Under the pieces are notes generated by a model. That model was not told where the DNA came from, searched no databases, and worked only from the letters and a program-made list of their open reading frames with translations. A stretch of 64,000 nt of DNA from Malachius bipustulatus. Lineage: Eukaryota; Arthropoda; Insecta; Coleoptera; Melyridae. A program made the translations under genes and the position numbers. Shown one piece after another: positions 11,752 to 20,914 of the stretch. Numbering within the stretch: position 1 is the first letter of the stretch; every line of letters begins with the position of its first letter. The stretch covers positions 15,632,268-15,696,267 of the forward strand of contig OU342639.1 of assembly GCA_910589415.1 (NCBI GenBank), read 5' to 3'.

Positions 11752-11768
11752 TGGCGCCCAACATTTAA
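11752..11768 (+). promoter_or_regulatory. Primer-binding site of the gypsy-type element
   Basis: TGGCGCCCAAC follows the LTR by two bases. The TGGCGCC start is the complement of a tRNA 3' end as used by gypsy-group elements (lysine tRNA in several). The match beyond 11 bases was not tested. Confidence 0.65.
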
Positions 11769-12121
11769 GGGAGTTGCAGTCTTTGAGGTTCGCAGTGACC
11801 GGGGGGTCCGGTGGATATACAGGTGCTCTAGAAGCTAGCGAATGAAACTGGTCGTTTAACCTTTTAATTTTTCGTATTTACTTTAACGTTAATATTCATT
11901 ACCTTTATCGAATTTAATATCGTCACATTTTATAGCAGGAAAGCAAGCCAAAAACGAAATCTTTCTCCAGGAGGTATTTTAACTGTTTTGTTTCGTGTAT
12001 TTTCGTTGCCGATTATTTCGGAGATTTTTTATATCTTTCATTTAGTGTTATTATCGATTTATCTTTTATCGTATATTGCTCGTCCCTATTATTTTCACAT
12101 AGTGAGTACCGCTGACGCACA

Positions 12122-13468
12122 ATGGCTAAATCTAGGCTAGTTCCCGAGCTTCTTACTTGCATCCAGACCGCCTACGAGATCAGGATACGAGGAGTCGACG
12201 TCCCTACTACAGCCGAGGAGCGGCGCAAAATTCTGCGAGGCCTTCTCGCACAGGAGGCAGGCGACCGTAGTTTCTCGCGTCCCCAAAAGTTTCCGTATAC
12301 ATTCGAGGAGGACGCAAAGGAAGTCCAGATAGGGCTCAAGAATGTCGAGGATGCGGTCAAAGCATTCCAAGGAGATAATAGTGCTCCTGAATGTCGTAGA
12401 ATTACCTGTAGATTGTCGCATTTATCTAACCGCATTTCCAATATAGTTCCGACTAACGCAGAGCAGACCACAGCCAAGGAGTCCCTCAAAACCCGTTTAG
12501 TTAGTGTAGAGGCAGATTTCGCCATGAAACTTGATATTGACGTGCCTGGACCCAATGCCGCTTCTAGCCCACTTCTTCCATCTTCGGGGTCCTCCTACTT
12601 TTCTTCCAGCTCGAAGGCAGTCCCAGTTTATAAATGGGGTATCCAAAAATACTCTGGTAAGGAACCCTTGATAACTTTTCTAGAGAAGGTTGAATCTCTT
12701 CGCCTGTCCCGAGGCTGTTCAAGGTCTGACCTTTTCTTTTCTGCCGGTGATCTGTTTGAGGGTGATGTGTGGACATGGTGGCATACAAATTCATTAAAAA
12801 AACGCTTCTCATGTTGGGACGAACTAGTCCAGAAACTGAAAGAGACATTTTTGGGGGAGAGCTACGATCAAAATCTTCTGGACGAAATACGTTCACGTAG
12901 ACAGGGTCCCCGAGAGGACGTATCGCTTTACATTGCCGCCATGGAGTCTCTATTCTATCGCCTCACCCAGCCTCCATCAGAGTCGGACATAGTCCATGCC
13001 ATCCGACGAAATCTTCGACCTGAATTCATTACAGCGCTCGCCCTTCAGACGGTCACTACGGTAGCCGAGCTGAACACCTTCTGTCGTAAAATTGAGGAGT
13101 CCTTGTCTGCATGCGGGAAATTTAACGCCGAATATCGGAACACCTGTCAGGTCTCGTCAACATATCCTAAGAGGAGTTTTTCTCATACCTCTACTTTCAG
13201 GTGCTGGAATTGTGGCCGCAGTGGTCATCGTTACCCGGACTGTCGGGAGCGGCGAAATAGATTCTGCTTTGGGTGTGGCAGGAAAGGAATCACGAAGTCT
13301 TCCTGTCCAAATTGTCCTACGGAGGACGCACCACAGTCTTCACGTTCTTCGGAACCAAAAAACTTGCCAGGCACGGGCGCCAGGAGTCCAGATCTTGGAC
13401 GCCCAGGAACTTCCGGTTCCCTAAAAGGGAAAGCGACGCCAGGACAACCCAGCAAGTCACAGGGATAA
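12122..13468 (+). CDS. gag: gypsy-type Gag polyprotein
   Basis: A 448-codon ORF starts at ATG 12122. Residues ~165-330 carry the retrotransposon Gag core (YKWGIQKYSG, FLEKVESL, DVWTWWHT, WDELVQKLKETFLG, VSLYIAAMESLFYRL). A canonical CCHC knuckle CWNCGRSGHRYPDC lies at ~361-374; a second, CFGCGRKGITKSSC, lacks the histidine. Gag would package the RNA in a virus-like particle. The frame is intact. Its 3' end overlaps pol by about 200 nt, with a slippery heptamer at 13357. Confidence 0.9.
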   Translation: MAKSRLVPELLTCIQTAYEIRIRGVDVPTTAEERRKILRGLLAQEAGDRSFSRPQKFPYTFEEDAKEVQIGLKNVEDAVKAFQGDNSAPECRRITCRLSHLSNRISNIVPTNAEQTTAKESLKTRLVSVEADFAMKLDIDVPGPNAASSPLLPSSGSSYFSSSSKAVPVYKWGIQKYSGKEPLITFLEKVESLRLSRGCSRSDLFFSAGDLFEGDVWTWWHTNSLKKRFSCWDELVQKLKETFLGESYDQNLLDEIRSRRQGPREDVSLYIAAMESLFYRLTQPPSESDIVHAIRRNLRPEFITALALQTVTTVAELNTFCRKIEESLSACGKFNAEYRNTCQVSSTYPKRSFSHTSTFRCWNCGRSGHRYPDCRERRNRFCFGCGRKGITKSSCPNCPTEDAPQSSRSSEPKNLPGTGARSPDLGRPGTSGSLKGKATPGQPSKSQG

Positions 13469-14397
13469 GTACCTCGCCTATTTATGCAGATAATCAGTTT
13501 TTTAAATCTAACCTTAACTCTAACGTACCCGTATCTCTCTCTTCAACTCTTTCTTCTAACTCTTTGTCTTTATCTTCACCTGTAATACCGTCTCTTCCAC
13601 CTGTCTCATTTACCTCCGTATCTGATAATAGTGCAAAACCTGTCGTTTTCCCAGTACTAGAATCTCGAACTAATGACAACCGTCCATACCTCGCAGTCTC
13701 AATTCAGGGTGAACCAGTCTCTGCTCTGTTGGACAGTGGTAGCAATGTTTCTATCTTAGGTTCCCATGGCCTGTATCTTTTAAAAAAATTAAATCTACCC
13801 GTTCAATATGACATTTCCTGCCATGTTACTACTGCTGATGGTCAGCTTCAGTCAGCCATGGGCTATGTCTATGCCAACGTTACCTTGGACTCTCAGTCTC
13901 AATCCCTGAAACTTTTACTCATACCCACCATCACTCAGAATTTAATTCTAGGCATGGACTTTATTCAATCTTTCAATTTGCACCTTAACTTTGACGATTT
14001 TTCATATCAGTGTCCGGCCACGTCCTCTCTCTGTGTAATTAACACTATTCAGGGAGTTGATAAACTTTTACCTAGCCAACAGGTCGAACTCGACCAGGTC
14101 GTCAAAGCCTATGCTGAAATCAGTCCAAAAGATCGAATCGGTCTTACCCACCTTCACGAACATCACATTGAGACTGGGAACGCTAAACCGTTCAAGCAAC
14201 GACAGTACCCTCTGTCCCCTTACATGCAGGAAATTCTTAATCAACAAATTGACGAAATGCTCCGAATGGACATTATCGAGCCCTCAAATTCACCCTGGTC
14301 ATCTCCTCTGTGGCTGGTAAAAAAGAAGGACAATTCGTATAGAGTGTGTTTCGATGGAAGGAAATTAAATTCAATATCACTACGTCGAAAACGTTAG
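13273..14397 (+). pseudogene. pol: gypsy-type Pol, truncated after the start of RT
   Basis: Pol lies in the -1 frame relative to gag and is most likely entered by frameshifting near 13357-13363, not by its own ATG. The aspartic protease active site is LLDSGSNVSIL (~residue 152 of the open frame), with ILGMDF as its C-terminal flap-side motif. RT begins around 14160 (HIETGNAKPFKQRQYPLSP, IEPSNSPWSSPLWLVKKKD, FDGRKLN). At about 14385 the homology stops abruptly and LINE-like 3' sequence follows, so the RT palm, RNase H and integrase are missing. Confidence 0.85.
13357..13415 (+). promoter_or_regulatory. -1 ribosomal frameshift signal (gag-pol)
   Basis: The heptamer A AAA AAC at 13357-13363 is in the gag reading phase required for simultaneous -1 slippage, and the -1 frame is pol. 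A few bases downstream, GGGCG and CGCCC (about 13375 and 13399) can form a stem, with TCCA/TGGA pairing inside it. Known -1 signals have exactly this layout. The stem was found by eye and not folded. Confidence 0.7.
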
Positions 14398-14640
14398 TGT
14401 TAGGTTTTCATTATTGGTTTTTATTATTGGGTTATGACTTTATTTTTGGGGAGGGGATGAACTTGTTTTTTTTAAATGTTTTTTAAAGTGAAAGTAATCT
14501 GTATATCTATACAATATTTATTATGATAATCCTGTCTTTTGCTCTTTGTATTCAATTATTTGTAATTATTTTGCCCGTAAGTGGAATAATTCTGTTGGGC
14601 AAATAAATGGTTATTATTATTATTATTATTATTATTATTC
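14390..14640 (+). mobile_element. 5'-truncated LINE 3' end with (TTA)n tail
   Basis: Non-coding sequence ends GGGCAAATAAATGG followed by about nine TTA units (14612-14640). This looks like a LINE 3' UTR with a microsatellite tail. It abuts the broken gypsy RT, so insertion or repair here probably truncated gypsy. The (TTA)n is also the end of the oppositely oriented R4/Dong-like element. Confidence 0.45.
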
Positions 14641-16010
14641 GATTCATTCTCAGCATTCTCAGCATCATAGCTGGTGAGATTATCCATGCAGACGGGCTCA
14701 GGCCAAGTCTACACAGATTTCATTATCTTTGATTTAAGAAGTTTCGAGTGATGTTACACGTTTGAAGTATCGTTGCTTTTTGCGCCTGTGTATGTATGTA
14801 ATGTGGCAGCTGGAGTTGTGTGAGATGTTGTGTGAATGTGTGCGGCGTGATTCCAGTTACTGATATTATAAAGGGTAAGATGTAAACCGACTTCTGTTTC
14901 CATTATTCTTTCAACTTCTATGGCTAATGGTTGATATTTAGTTTTCTTTTCTGGGTATTTATTTGTTATGTTGGAGTCTGATGGAACTGCGATGTCAATG
15001 ATGAATGTTACGTGTTCTTTTTTATTCACAAGCGTGATATCTGGCCTATTGTGCATGATTGTTTTATCAGTTTGGATGGTGAGGTCCCAATATAATTTGT
15101 AATCCTGATTTTCCAGTATTGTTTGAGGTGTGTATTTGTAGTAGGGTTGAGTGTCTGCATGAAGATTGTAGTGGAGCCCAATGGCTTGGTGTATTATTTT
15201 TGCTACTGTGTTGTGTCTATCAGTATATGCAGTTCCTGCAAGGAGCTTGCAACCAGAGGTGATGTGATCTATTGTCTCTGGAAATTGTTGGCATTTTCTA
15301 CATGCGTCACTGACTATTGTTGTTGCATCTTTTAATATGTGCTTTCTGTAGTTATTGGTGGCAATTACTTGGTCCTGGATGGCAAGAAGAAAGCCTTCGG
15401 TTTCAGGGAAGAGAAGGCCGTTTTCCAAAAATCTATACGACAGCTTTTTGTTAATGTTGGAGTTATTGACTTGATTGTAGTGTCTGCCCCATGTAGAGCC
15501 TTAGAGGACCATATCTCTTTTTTTTTGTTCGACTGTTCTTGGATGTTGATCAGTTGGTGTTTGTGAATGAAGATTCAGCGGTGTGTAGTTCTTGTCTGTA
15601 TGCACTATTGCTTTGTGTAGTTTGTGTTCTTTTGAACGGAAGTATGTCTGAAGTGAATTCAATTGTTTGGCATGTAGTGAATGTAGGTCTATTATTCCTC
15701 TCCCTCCTTCTTTTCTGCTTATGTTGAATCTTTCCTTACATGAGTTGGGGTGCAGTATTATATTTTTCGTTAGGGCAGTTCTTGTTCGTATGTTTATGTT
15801 TTCCAGGTCTGTGGTCGACCATTTGATGATTCCGAAGGAGTAGGTGAGAATGGGGATCGCGTAAGTGTTAATGGCTTTAAATAGATTTCCCGAGTTTAAG
15901 TGTGTTTTGAGAAGTTGGTTTAGTCTTTTTTCATATTCTGCTTGGAGCTGTGATTTTATTTCGGTGTGATTAAGTTTGAAGCTTTGTTGAAATCCCAGGT
16001 ATGCATGTGA
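14641..16010 (-). mobile_element. R4/Dong-like non-LTR retrotransposon, copy 1 (5'-truncated)
   Basis: The minus strand carries the last part of a LINE with a restriction-like endonuclease. Coding sense runs from about 16010, where it is cut at the Polinton border, to the stop at 14754; the 3' UTR ends in a TAA-type microsatellite at 14640. The RT thumb portion (16010-15430) is frameshifted. A second, closely similar copy lies at 43.6-44.5 kb. Dong of Bombyx is known to insert in TAA repeats, in line with the microsatellite at its 3' end. Confidence 0.7.
14754..15428 (-). pseudogene. R4/Dong-like LINE Pol: zinc knuckle and restriction-like endonuclease
   Basis: About 224 codons remain. Residues ~40-60 hold the CCHC-type knuckle CRKCQQFPETIDHITSGC. 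The endonuclease core follows: RPDITLVNK (catalytic PD) and, after a spacer, FIIDIAVPSD, matching the PD-(D/E)xK pattern of R2/R4-group elements, which nick the target for primed reverse transcription. The C-terminal ~60 residues are low in conserved motifs. The first codon is TTG, so there is no true start here; the frame is entered from RT in intact elements. Confidence 0.75.
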
Positions 16011-17033
16011 AGTAGATATAATAATAATATAATAATAATAATAATATAATAATAATAATAAGTAGGCCCAAGGTCATGGCCTTGGGCTAGAACTGTCCTC
16101 CACATGTAAATCTCAAAGGTCAGGTCATTTCAAGGTGAAATTTTCAAGGTCAAGGTCGTTCTAGAATCCGCACATGTAAATCTTCAAGGTCAGGTCATTT
16201 CAAGGTGAAATTTTCAAGGTCATGGCCTTGGGCTAGAACTATCCACATGTAAATCTTCAAGGTCAGGTTATTTGAAGGTGAAATTTTCAAGGCCAAGCTG
16301 TCCCAGAACCGGCACATGTAAATCTTACATATGCTTCAAGGTCAACTCATTACAAGGCCAAACAATACGATTTAATTGATTAAGAAAATCTATTTTTCAA
16401 GGCCAACCGTCCTGACGAAAATCATCAAGTAATTATTTCAAGATTATTGAATGAATTAAAAATCAGTTATTATTATTGGGTACTATTAGGTACTTATAAT
16501 AACTTGGAGACATTATGAATATGAAAACACCGCTAGCAGGTGCGATATCATGTTACCCAGCTCGTCGCGCTGGTCATCCTATATGGTTAATTGTATTATT
16601 ATATGAATGAGAAAATTAAGCTCCGGCTAGATCATGTAGGTATTTTGTATTGTTATTTGAAGCAAAATAAAGCCTCGGCTAGATCCTGTAGGTAATGAAA
16701 GTAATTCAAGGTAATAATTTATTGTAGGTTTACATAAGTCGTCAAAAGCTTTTCATTTCACATTACAGAAATTATCTAAGCCGACTAGATTTACGGCCAC
16801 CAAATCGGTTATTTTTCAAGGTTGGAAAGGTGTGAACTGCATGTAATTTTGGAGGTCGAATTATTTCAAGGTTATCTGAAATATTTCAAAGTCCCAGCAC
16901 ATGTAATTTTGAAGACCAAGATCAAACATTTTGATATGACGTAAATTTCAAGGTTAAAAAATCATCTAAATCCATTATTTCAACCGGAGATTTTTATAAA
17001 TATTTAAAATGGTGGGGGTAGCCGGTCGCCATT
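16011..17033 (+). repeat. Polinton 1 left terminal inverted repeat
   Basis: Starts AGTAGATA, followed by an imperfect TAA microsatellite (16018-16062) not shared with the right end. Then ~3.5 copies of a ~72-bp unit beginning ACATGTAAATC (16099-16330), each with TTCAAGGTCA and TTCAAGGTGA. At least nine matches to YCAAGGYCR occur. The inner part (16,430-17,033) matches the right TIR closely. Confidence 0.85.
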
Positions 17034-17117
17034 TGAATTTCAAGGTCAACGTTAAAATATTGTAGAGGGGGTAATAAATATAAATAATCCGTAAGCGAGG
17101 TAGCAGATAAAGCTATA

Positions 17118-17567
17118 ATGCCGGTAATAGTGGATATACAGTGCTTCAAAGTTGAAAATAATAAATTCCTTGTAAAGGAGTTTGCGGCATATGACGGAGA
17201 TAGAGTGATACATTACGTTTTCAAGCCGCCATATCCGTTCCAACGGCTAGCCGACACATATCAGCAGCAAGCAAAATGGGTAATCCGAAATCATCACGCA
17301 ATTGCATGGGGGCAAGGATTTACTCCAGTTCATCATCTGCCCGAAATATTGAGGCAGTTATCACAAAGATGCGATAAATTTTTGATCAAGGGGAAGGAAA
17401 AGGTGAAGTTTATTCAGCAGTACGTGTCGATTCCAGTGCTGGAGCTCCCGAAAACACCAGCAATGAAAATGAAAGAAGCTAAATGTTTTTATCACAGCAA
17501 GGAAGTGTGTATGTGTGCTCTTTCTAACGTGTACGACTTGTACTATGAATATGCTATGATTGAGTAA
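17118..17567 (+). CDS. Polinton 1 orphan ORF, 149 aa
   Basis: First gene inside the left TIR, starting at ATG 17118. It opens VIVDIQCFKV, then FLVKEFA, FKPPYPF, a WVIRNHHAIAWGQG segment, ILRQL, FLIKGKEKVKFI and ends with a Cys/His-containing region. I recognise this layout from small proteins repeated in insect genomes and Polinton-like elements. An RNase-H/exonuclease-like fold has seemed plausible for the early acidic residue and the KG...K region, but that is inference. The frame is undamaged, unlike many genes nearby. Confidence 0.6.
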   Translation: MPVIVDIQCFKVENNKFLVKEFAAYDGDRVIHYVFKPPYPFQRLADTYQQQAKWVIRNHHAIAWGQGFTPVHHLPEILRQLSQRCDKFLIKGKEKVKFIQQYVSIPVLELPKTPAMKMKEAKCFYHSKEVCMCALSNVYDLYYEYAMIE

Positions 17568-17602
17568 TTATACAAAGTGTTTAAAATATTTTTTTACTTA
17601 CA

Positions 17603-17818
17603 ATGGCGACCAGTTTAGTTTTAGAAATGAATTATATTGAAGAAACATTGAAAGAATCTGAAGAGTTTGAATTAATGAATCTCTCAGATGACCTATCTAC
17701 AAACTGGAAGAATGACGATCACTGTTGTCTATTCTATTATTTAATAGCATTTTTTATGTTCATATCGTATTCCATGTACCTGTTAATTTTTAAAGAGAGG
17801 TATTTATTAAAAAACTGA
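17603..17818 (+). CDS. Polinton 1 small single-pass membrane protein
   Basis: A 71-codon ORF starting at ATG 17603, 35 bp after the preceding stop. The N-terminal half is acidic (EETLKESEEFELMNLSDDL). Residues ~42-64 are a hydrophobic helix rich in F, Y, I and L, followed by a basic tail (KERYLLKN). This predicts a tail-anchored or type II membrane protein. No family recognised. Confidence 0.45.
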   Translation: MATSLVLEMNYIEETLKESEEFELMNLSDDLSTNWKNDDHCCLFYYLIAFFMFISYSMYLLIFKERYLLKN

Positions 17819-17964
17819 TTTCATATAGATAATGTATTTATTTTACTGTATACCCAATAACATTTTACAATATTACAAAAAAATTCACTTGAATAATCGA
17901 ATCAATTCAATATTAAAGATGTTTAACGTATTTGGTTAACGCGTTGTAAGCAACTGAGCGTTCA

Positions 17965-19735
17965 TATACAGGGTGGGAAATTTTTGTACTACCCATCATT
18001 GGGATCTCGTAAGCCGTAAGAGATACAGGGTCGGCTAATTTAGAGAAAAGCTGCACTATTTTATGCTCTCCCATAATCTGATTAGAAATCAAAAATATCT
18101 ACAGGGGTTTTCAAAATATCGGCTAAAAACTAAAAAACACTCTTTTTGAAAAACCGTTGTATTTTCTACACGGAATAAGGGAATTGAATGAAACGTGGTA
18201 CTTTTGTCTTACCATCTATTTTCAATCAAATGTGGTTAACAAAAAAATTCCAACCCTTCTAGATTTCGAGCAACCATGGCCAACTTTGTTATTTCTTATG
18301 GCCGCCATATTGGATTTTCAAACCATTAAATAAAACAAAAATTTCCCAGTTCAGCGATACCTCACAAGACATGAAAAAGCAATCGTTTTCTGGCCGAATA
18401 TCCTTATGACATTGGCATATGCATCATAATTTTTTGTGCCAATTTTATGACAGCTTTCTCAAACACATTTATTACTATAACAGCCCGCCGCCTTCGGCAT
18501 TTGGATGTTACCAAGCAACGTGCTTTCGACAGTCATAAAATTATCCCGTCCATTATCTATGTCAAATCCACTCAGTCACATATGCTCGGTTGTCATAGCA
18601 ACAAAAAACTTTGTTTGTCAAATTTTGTTGGCAAAGTGACTGTTTAAGTAATTTATTCTTCAAAATGGTTCGATACACTTTTGAAGAGAAGAAAGATATG
18701 TATGACCTCTACATTAGAAATTATAGAAACTGTAATTTAACAATACAAAAGTATTTTGAAGAATTTCCTGAGAGGCAACAACCAACAAGGAAAACACTAA
18801 GTTGTATTTGCAGAAGCATGGCCACAAATGGAAGTGTAAATAAAAAGAGAGCCAAATACAGAAAATTATCAGAAGTAAACAGTATAAATGTTCTTGCACA
18901 AATTTTTATAAGCCCGGAAACCAGTAGTCGAGCCATTGCAAGAGAGTGTGGAATATCGGACAGAGGGGTGAGATCAATTATAAAAAACAGAAGTTTCATG
19001 GTTTTAAATACACACCGGTCCAGCAATTGCATGTAGGAGATTCAAATAGACGATTAGACTTTTGCCACTGGTACTGTGACCTTCTCCAAGACGATCCAGA
19101 TTTATCTAGAAAAATTATGTGGAGCGACGAATCTACATTTACGAATTGTGGCATGTTTAACCGAAAGAATAAACACTACTACGCAATAGAAAATCCTCAT
19201 TTACGACATCCCATACGACCTCAAATTCGATTTAAAATTAATGTTTTTCCGCTTTATTGAATGACCAATTAATTCTTCCATTTATTATTGAAGAAAATTT
19301 GAATCAACATGTTTATTTAGAAATCCTTCAAAACAGGTTAGAAGAAACACTCGATAATCTACCTTTGGAAACTACAGTACGCCAATTTAAGTGGTTTCAG
19401 CAAGATGGTTGTCCAAGTCTTATTATCGCTCTTATTGTCAGAAACTACCTCGACGATCGTTTCACAAATTCCTGGATAGGAACATATGGACCTGTACCTT
19501 GGCCTCCGCGATCCCCGTGCCTAAATCCCTTAGATTATTTTTTGTGGGGTTCTTTAAAGGATGAAGTCTATTTTAGTCCAGCTAATAATATGGATGAATT
19601 AAGAATAAAAATTGAAAATGCTTTCCAAAAAATAACTCCGCAAATGATTAAAAGGGCAGTTAAGGACATTGACAGGCTCACCAGATTGTGTATAGAAAAT
19701 GATGGGGGACATTTTGAGCATCTTTAGGTTTGGTT
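17965..19735 (+). mobile_element. Mariner-type DNA transposon nested in Polinton 1
   Basis: The left end is CAGGGTGGGAAATTTTTG near 17967, similar to other insect mariner-type ends. A non-coding leader of ~700 bp follows, then a broken transposase gene. No matching right TIR was found after 19727, so the 3' end is probably deleted. Confidence 0.6.
18665..19727 (+). pseudogene. Mariner-type transposase, two frameshifts
   Basis: Starts at ATG 18665 (MVRYTFEEKKD) with a helix-turn-helix DNA-binding region (SRAIARECGISDRGVRSI) before a frameshift near 18,985. The second frame carries the first catalytic aspartate (WSDESTFTN). After another frameshift near 19,255 the third frame carries the second aspartate (QQDGCPS). 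The third catalytic block reads SPCLNPLDYFLWG where this family normally has SPDL, so the third acidic residue is replaced by Cys. The C-terminus ends NDGGHFEHL, the family hallmark. Confidence 0.8.
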
Positions 19736-20139
19736 TTTTTTTTAAGTTTATGCTTTTGTTGTTATGATTTTCGTGTTTTTCTTTTGTATGTAACTAGTTA
19801 TGGTCATTATTTACATCCGCGGCTCCTACAGTTTCACTATGGAACTTATATAGGGGTGGAGAACATACTTATAGTAACACCAGGAAGGTATTCATTTGCT
19901 GGGCAAATGAAAGGGAAAGCCACAAAACGGTGTAAAAAATGGTTTTAAGAGTGCGGAGGGAGTGCGGTCCTGACAAGAGGCACCGATTAGATGCCGCGAT
20001 CCCGGATAAAACCACTTCACCATAATTGCCAAGTATTCTATTCTGTGTTAGAGGCTCACAGAGGCGGACTGAGCGAAATATCCGCTTTCATTACGTGTCT
20101 AGTCCGCACAGGGATTGATTCAATGATTTTCGGATTATA
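19736..20139. other. Polinton 1 non-coding tract
   Basis: No ORF with recognisable content. It includes a possible stem GCGGACT/AGTCCGC (about 20063-20107) enclosing a smaller GCGGA/TCCGC pairing. A TATATA-like motif lies near 19,847. Confidence 0.3.
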
Positions 20140-20142
20140 AAT

Positions 20143-20350
20143 TCAAAATAAATGCAAAATTCAAAATAAAAATCGTGGTACTGTTATTTTCGAAGATTTT
20201 CCTTGCCCTGAAAGTGAAAAAAAAAATGCTAATCAGCTGGTAGATCGCTTAAGAGTGCTGACAGCTTCCCAGATGATCGGACATACCGGACTCGAGAACG
20301 AGATCGTGTACATAATAGAAGAGCTTCGAAGGATAAACATTATACGTTGA
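20143..20350 (+). CDS. Polinton 1 short ORF without ATG
   Basis: The frame is open after TAA at ~20140 and reads TVIFEDFPCPESE, then LVDRLRVLTASQM and GHTGLENEIVYIIEELR before TGA at 20348-20350. The motif ASQxxGxTGxxNEI is one I recognise from small Polinton-associated proteins in insects. No ATG is present; it may be a 3' exon or start at a near-cognate codon. The next gene's ATG (20353) lies two bases beyond the stop. Confidence 0.4.
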
Positions 20351-20352
20351 AC

Positions 20353-20835
20353 ATGTCGATTAATAAATTCGGTGCATACGTGCATCCATATTTCTCACGA
20401 GGGATATCGTCGGACAGTGTGTCGAAATCTGCAGGGTCACCGAAGCGGGAGCAAGTTGTGGATTATTTGATAAATATAAACGGTGGTAGCCAAGACAATT
20501 TTACAGATTACATCTATACGGGGGTAGACGGGAAGATAGAAGATGTCCAATTTACCATGGGAGATATGGTATCTGTCAATAATGGGCCAATTATAGATTT
20601 AAATAGATTATTATTTAAAAATATCAAGAATAACGACGTTATTAGAATCTATCATACCGATAAAAAAGAAAGCAAATATAGTGTAAATGTGAACGACTTT
20701 AAGGTTGAAAGAAACAGATCTGAAGACGCAAGTCTAAAGAAGATGGAATCCTACAGGACAATATTTAAATTCCCATTGCAATCAGGAAGTGTAATCAAAG
20801 CTGAAGTGTTAACAATCACTCTGTGCAAACATTAG
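20353..20835 (+). CDS. Polinton 1 orphan ORF, about 160 aa
   Basis: Starts at ATG 20353 (MSINKFGAYVHPYFSRG). Contains YIYTGVDGKIEDVQF and two DV-rich segments suggesting beta-strand repeats. After the stop at 20835 a second frame continues with NVKLENGDIIEFF to about 20,930, so the original protein was probably longer and a frameshift lies near 20,815. Function unknown; position next to integrase and the start motif place it with Polinton structural or accessory proteins. Confidence 0.45.
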   Translation: MSINKFGAYVHPYFSRGISSDSVSKSAGSPKREQVVDYLININGGSQDNFTDYIYTGVDGKIEDVQFTMGDMVSVNNGPIIDLNRLLFKNIKNNDVIRIYHTDKKESKYSVNVNDFKVERNRSEDASLKKMESYRTIFKFPLQSGSVIKAEVLTITLCKH

Positions 20836-20914
20836 AAAATGTAAAGTTGGAAAATGGCGATATAATAGAATTTTTTCACAATATACTGTTTTTTGAAGCA
20901 AATTTAATCCTAAG

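Noticed and set aside
16018..16062. TAA repeat read as a CRISPR-like or satellite array
   Set aside because: It is a plain imperfect trinucleotide microsatellite in a eukaryotic context.
19830..20010. Remnant of a PLA2-like gene in Polinton 1
   Set aside because: A PGRYSFAG phrase suggested it, but the calcium loop and HD pair are absent in all three frames.
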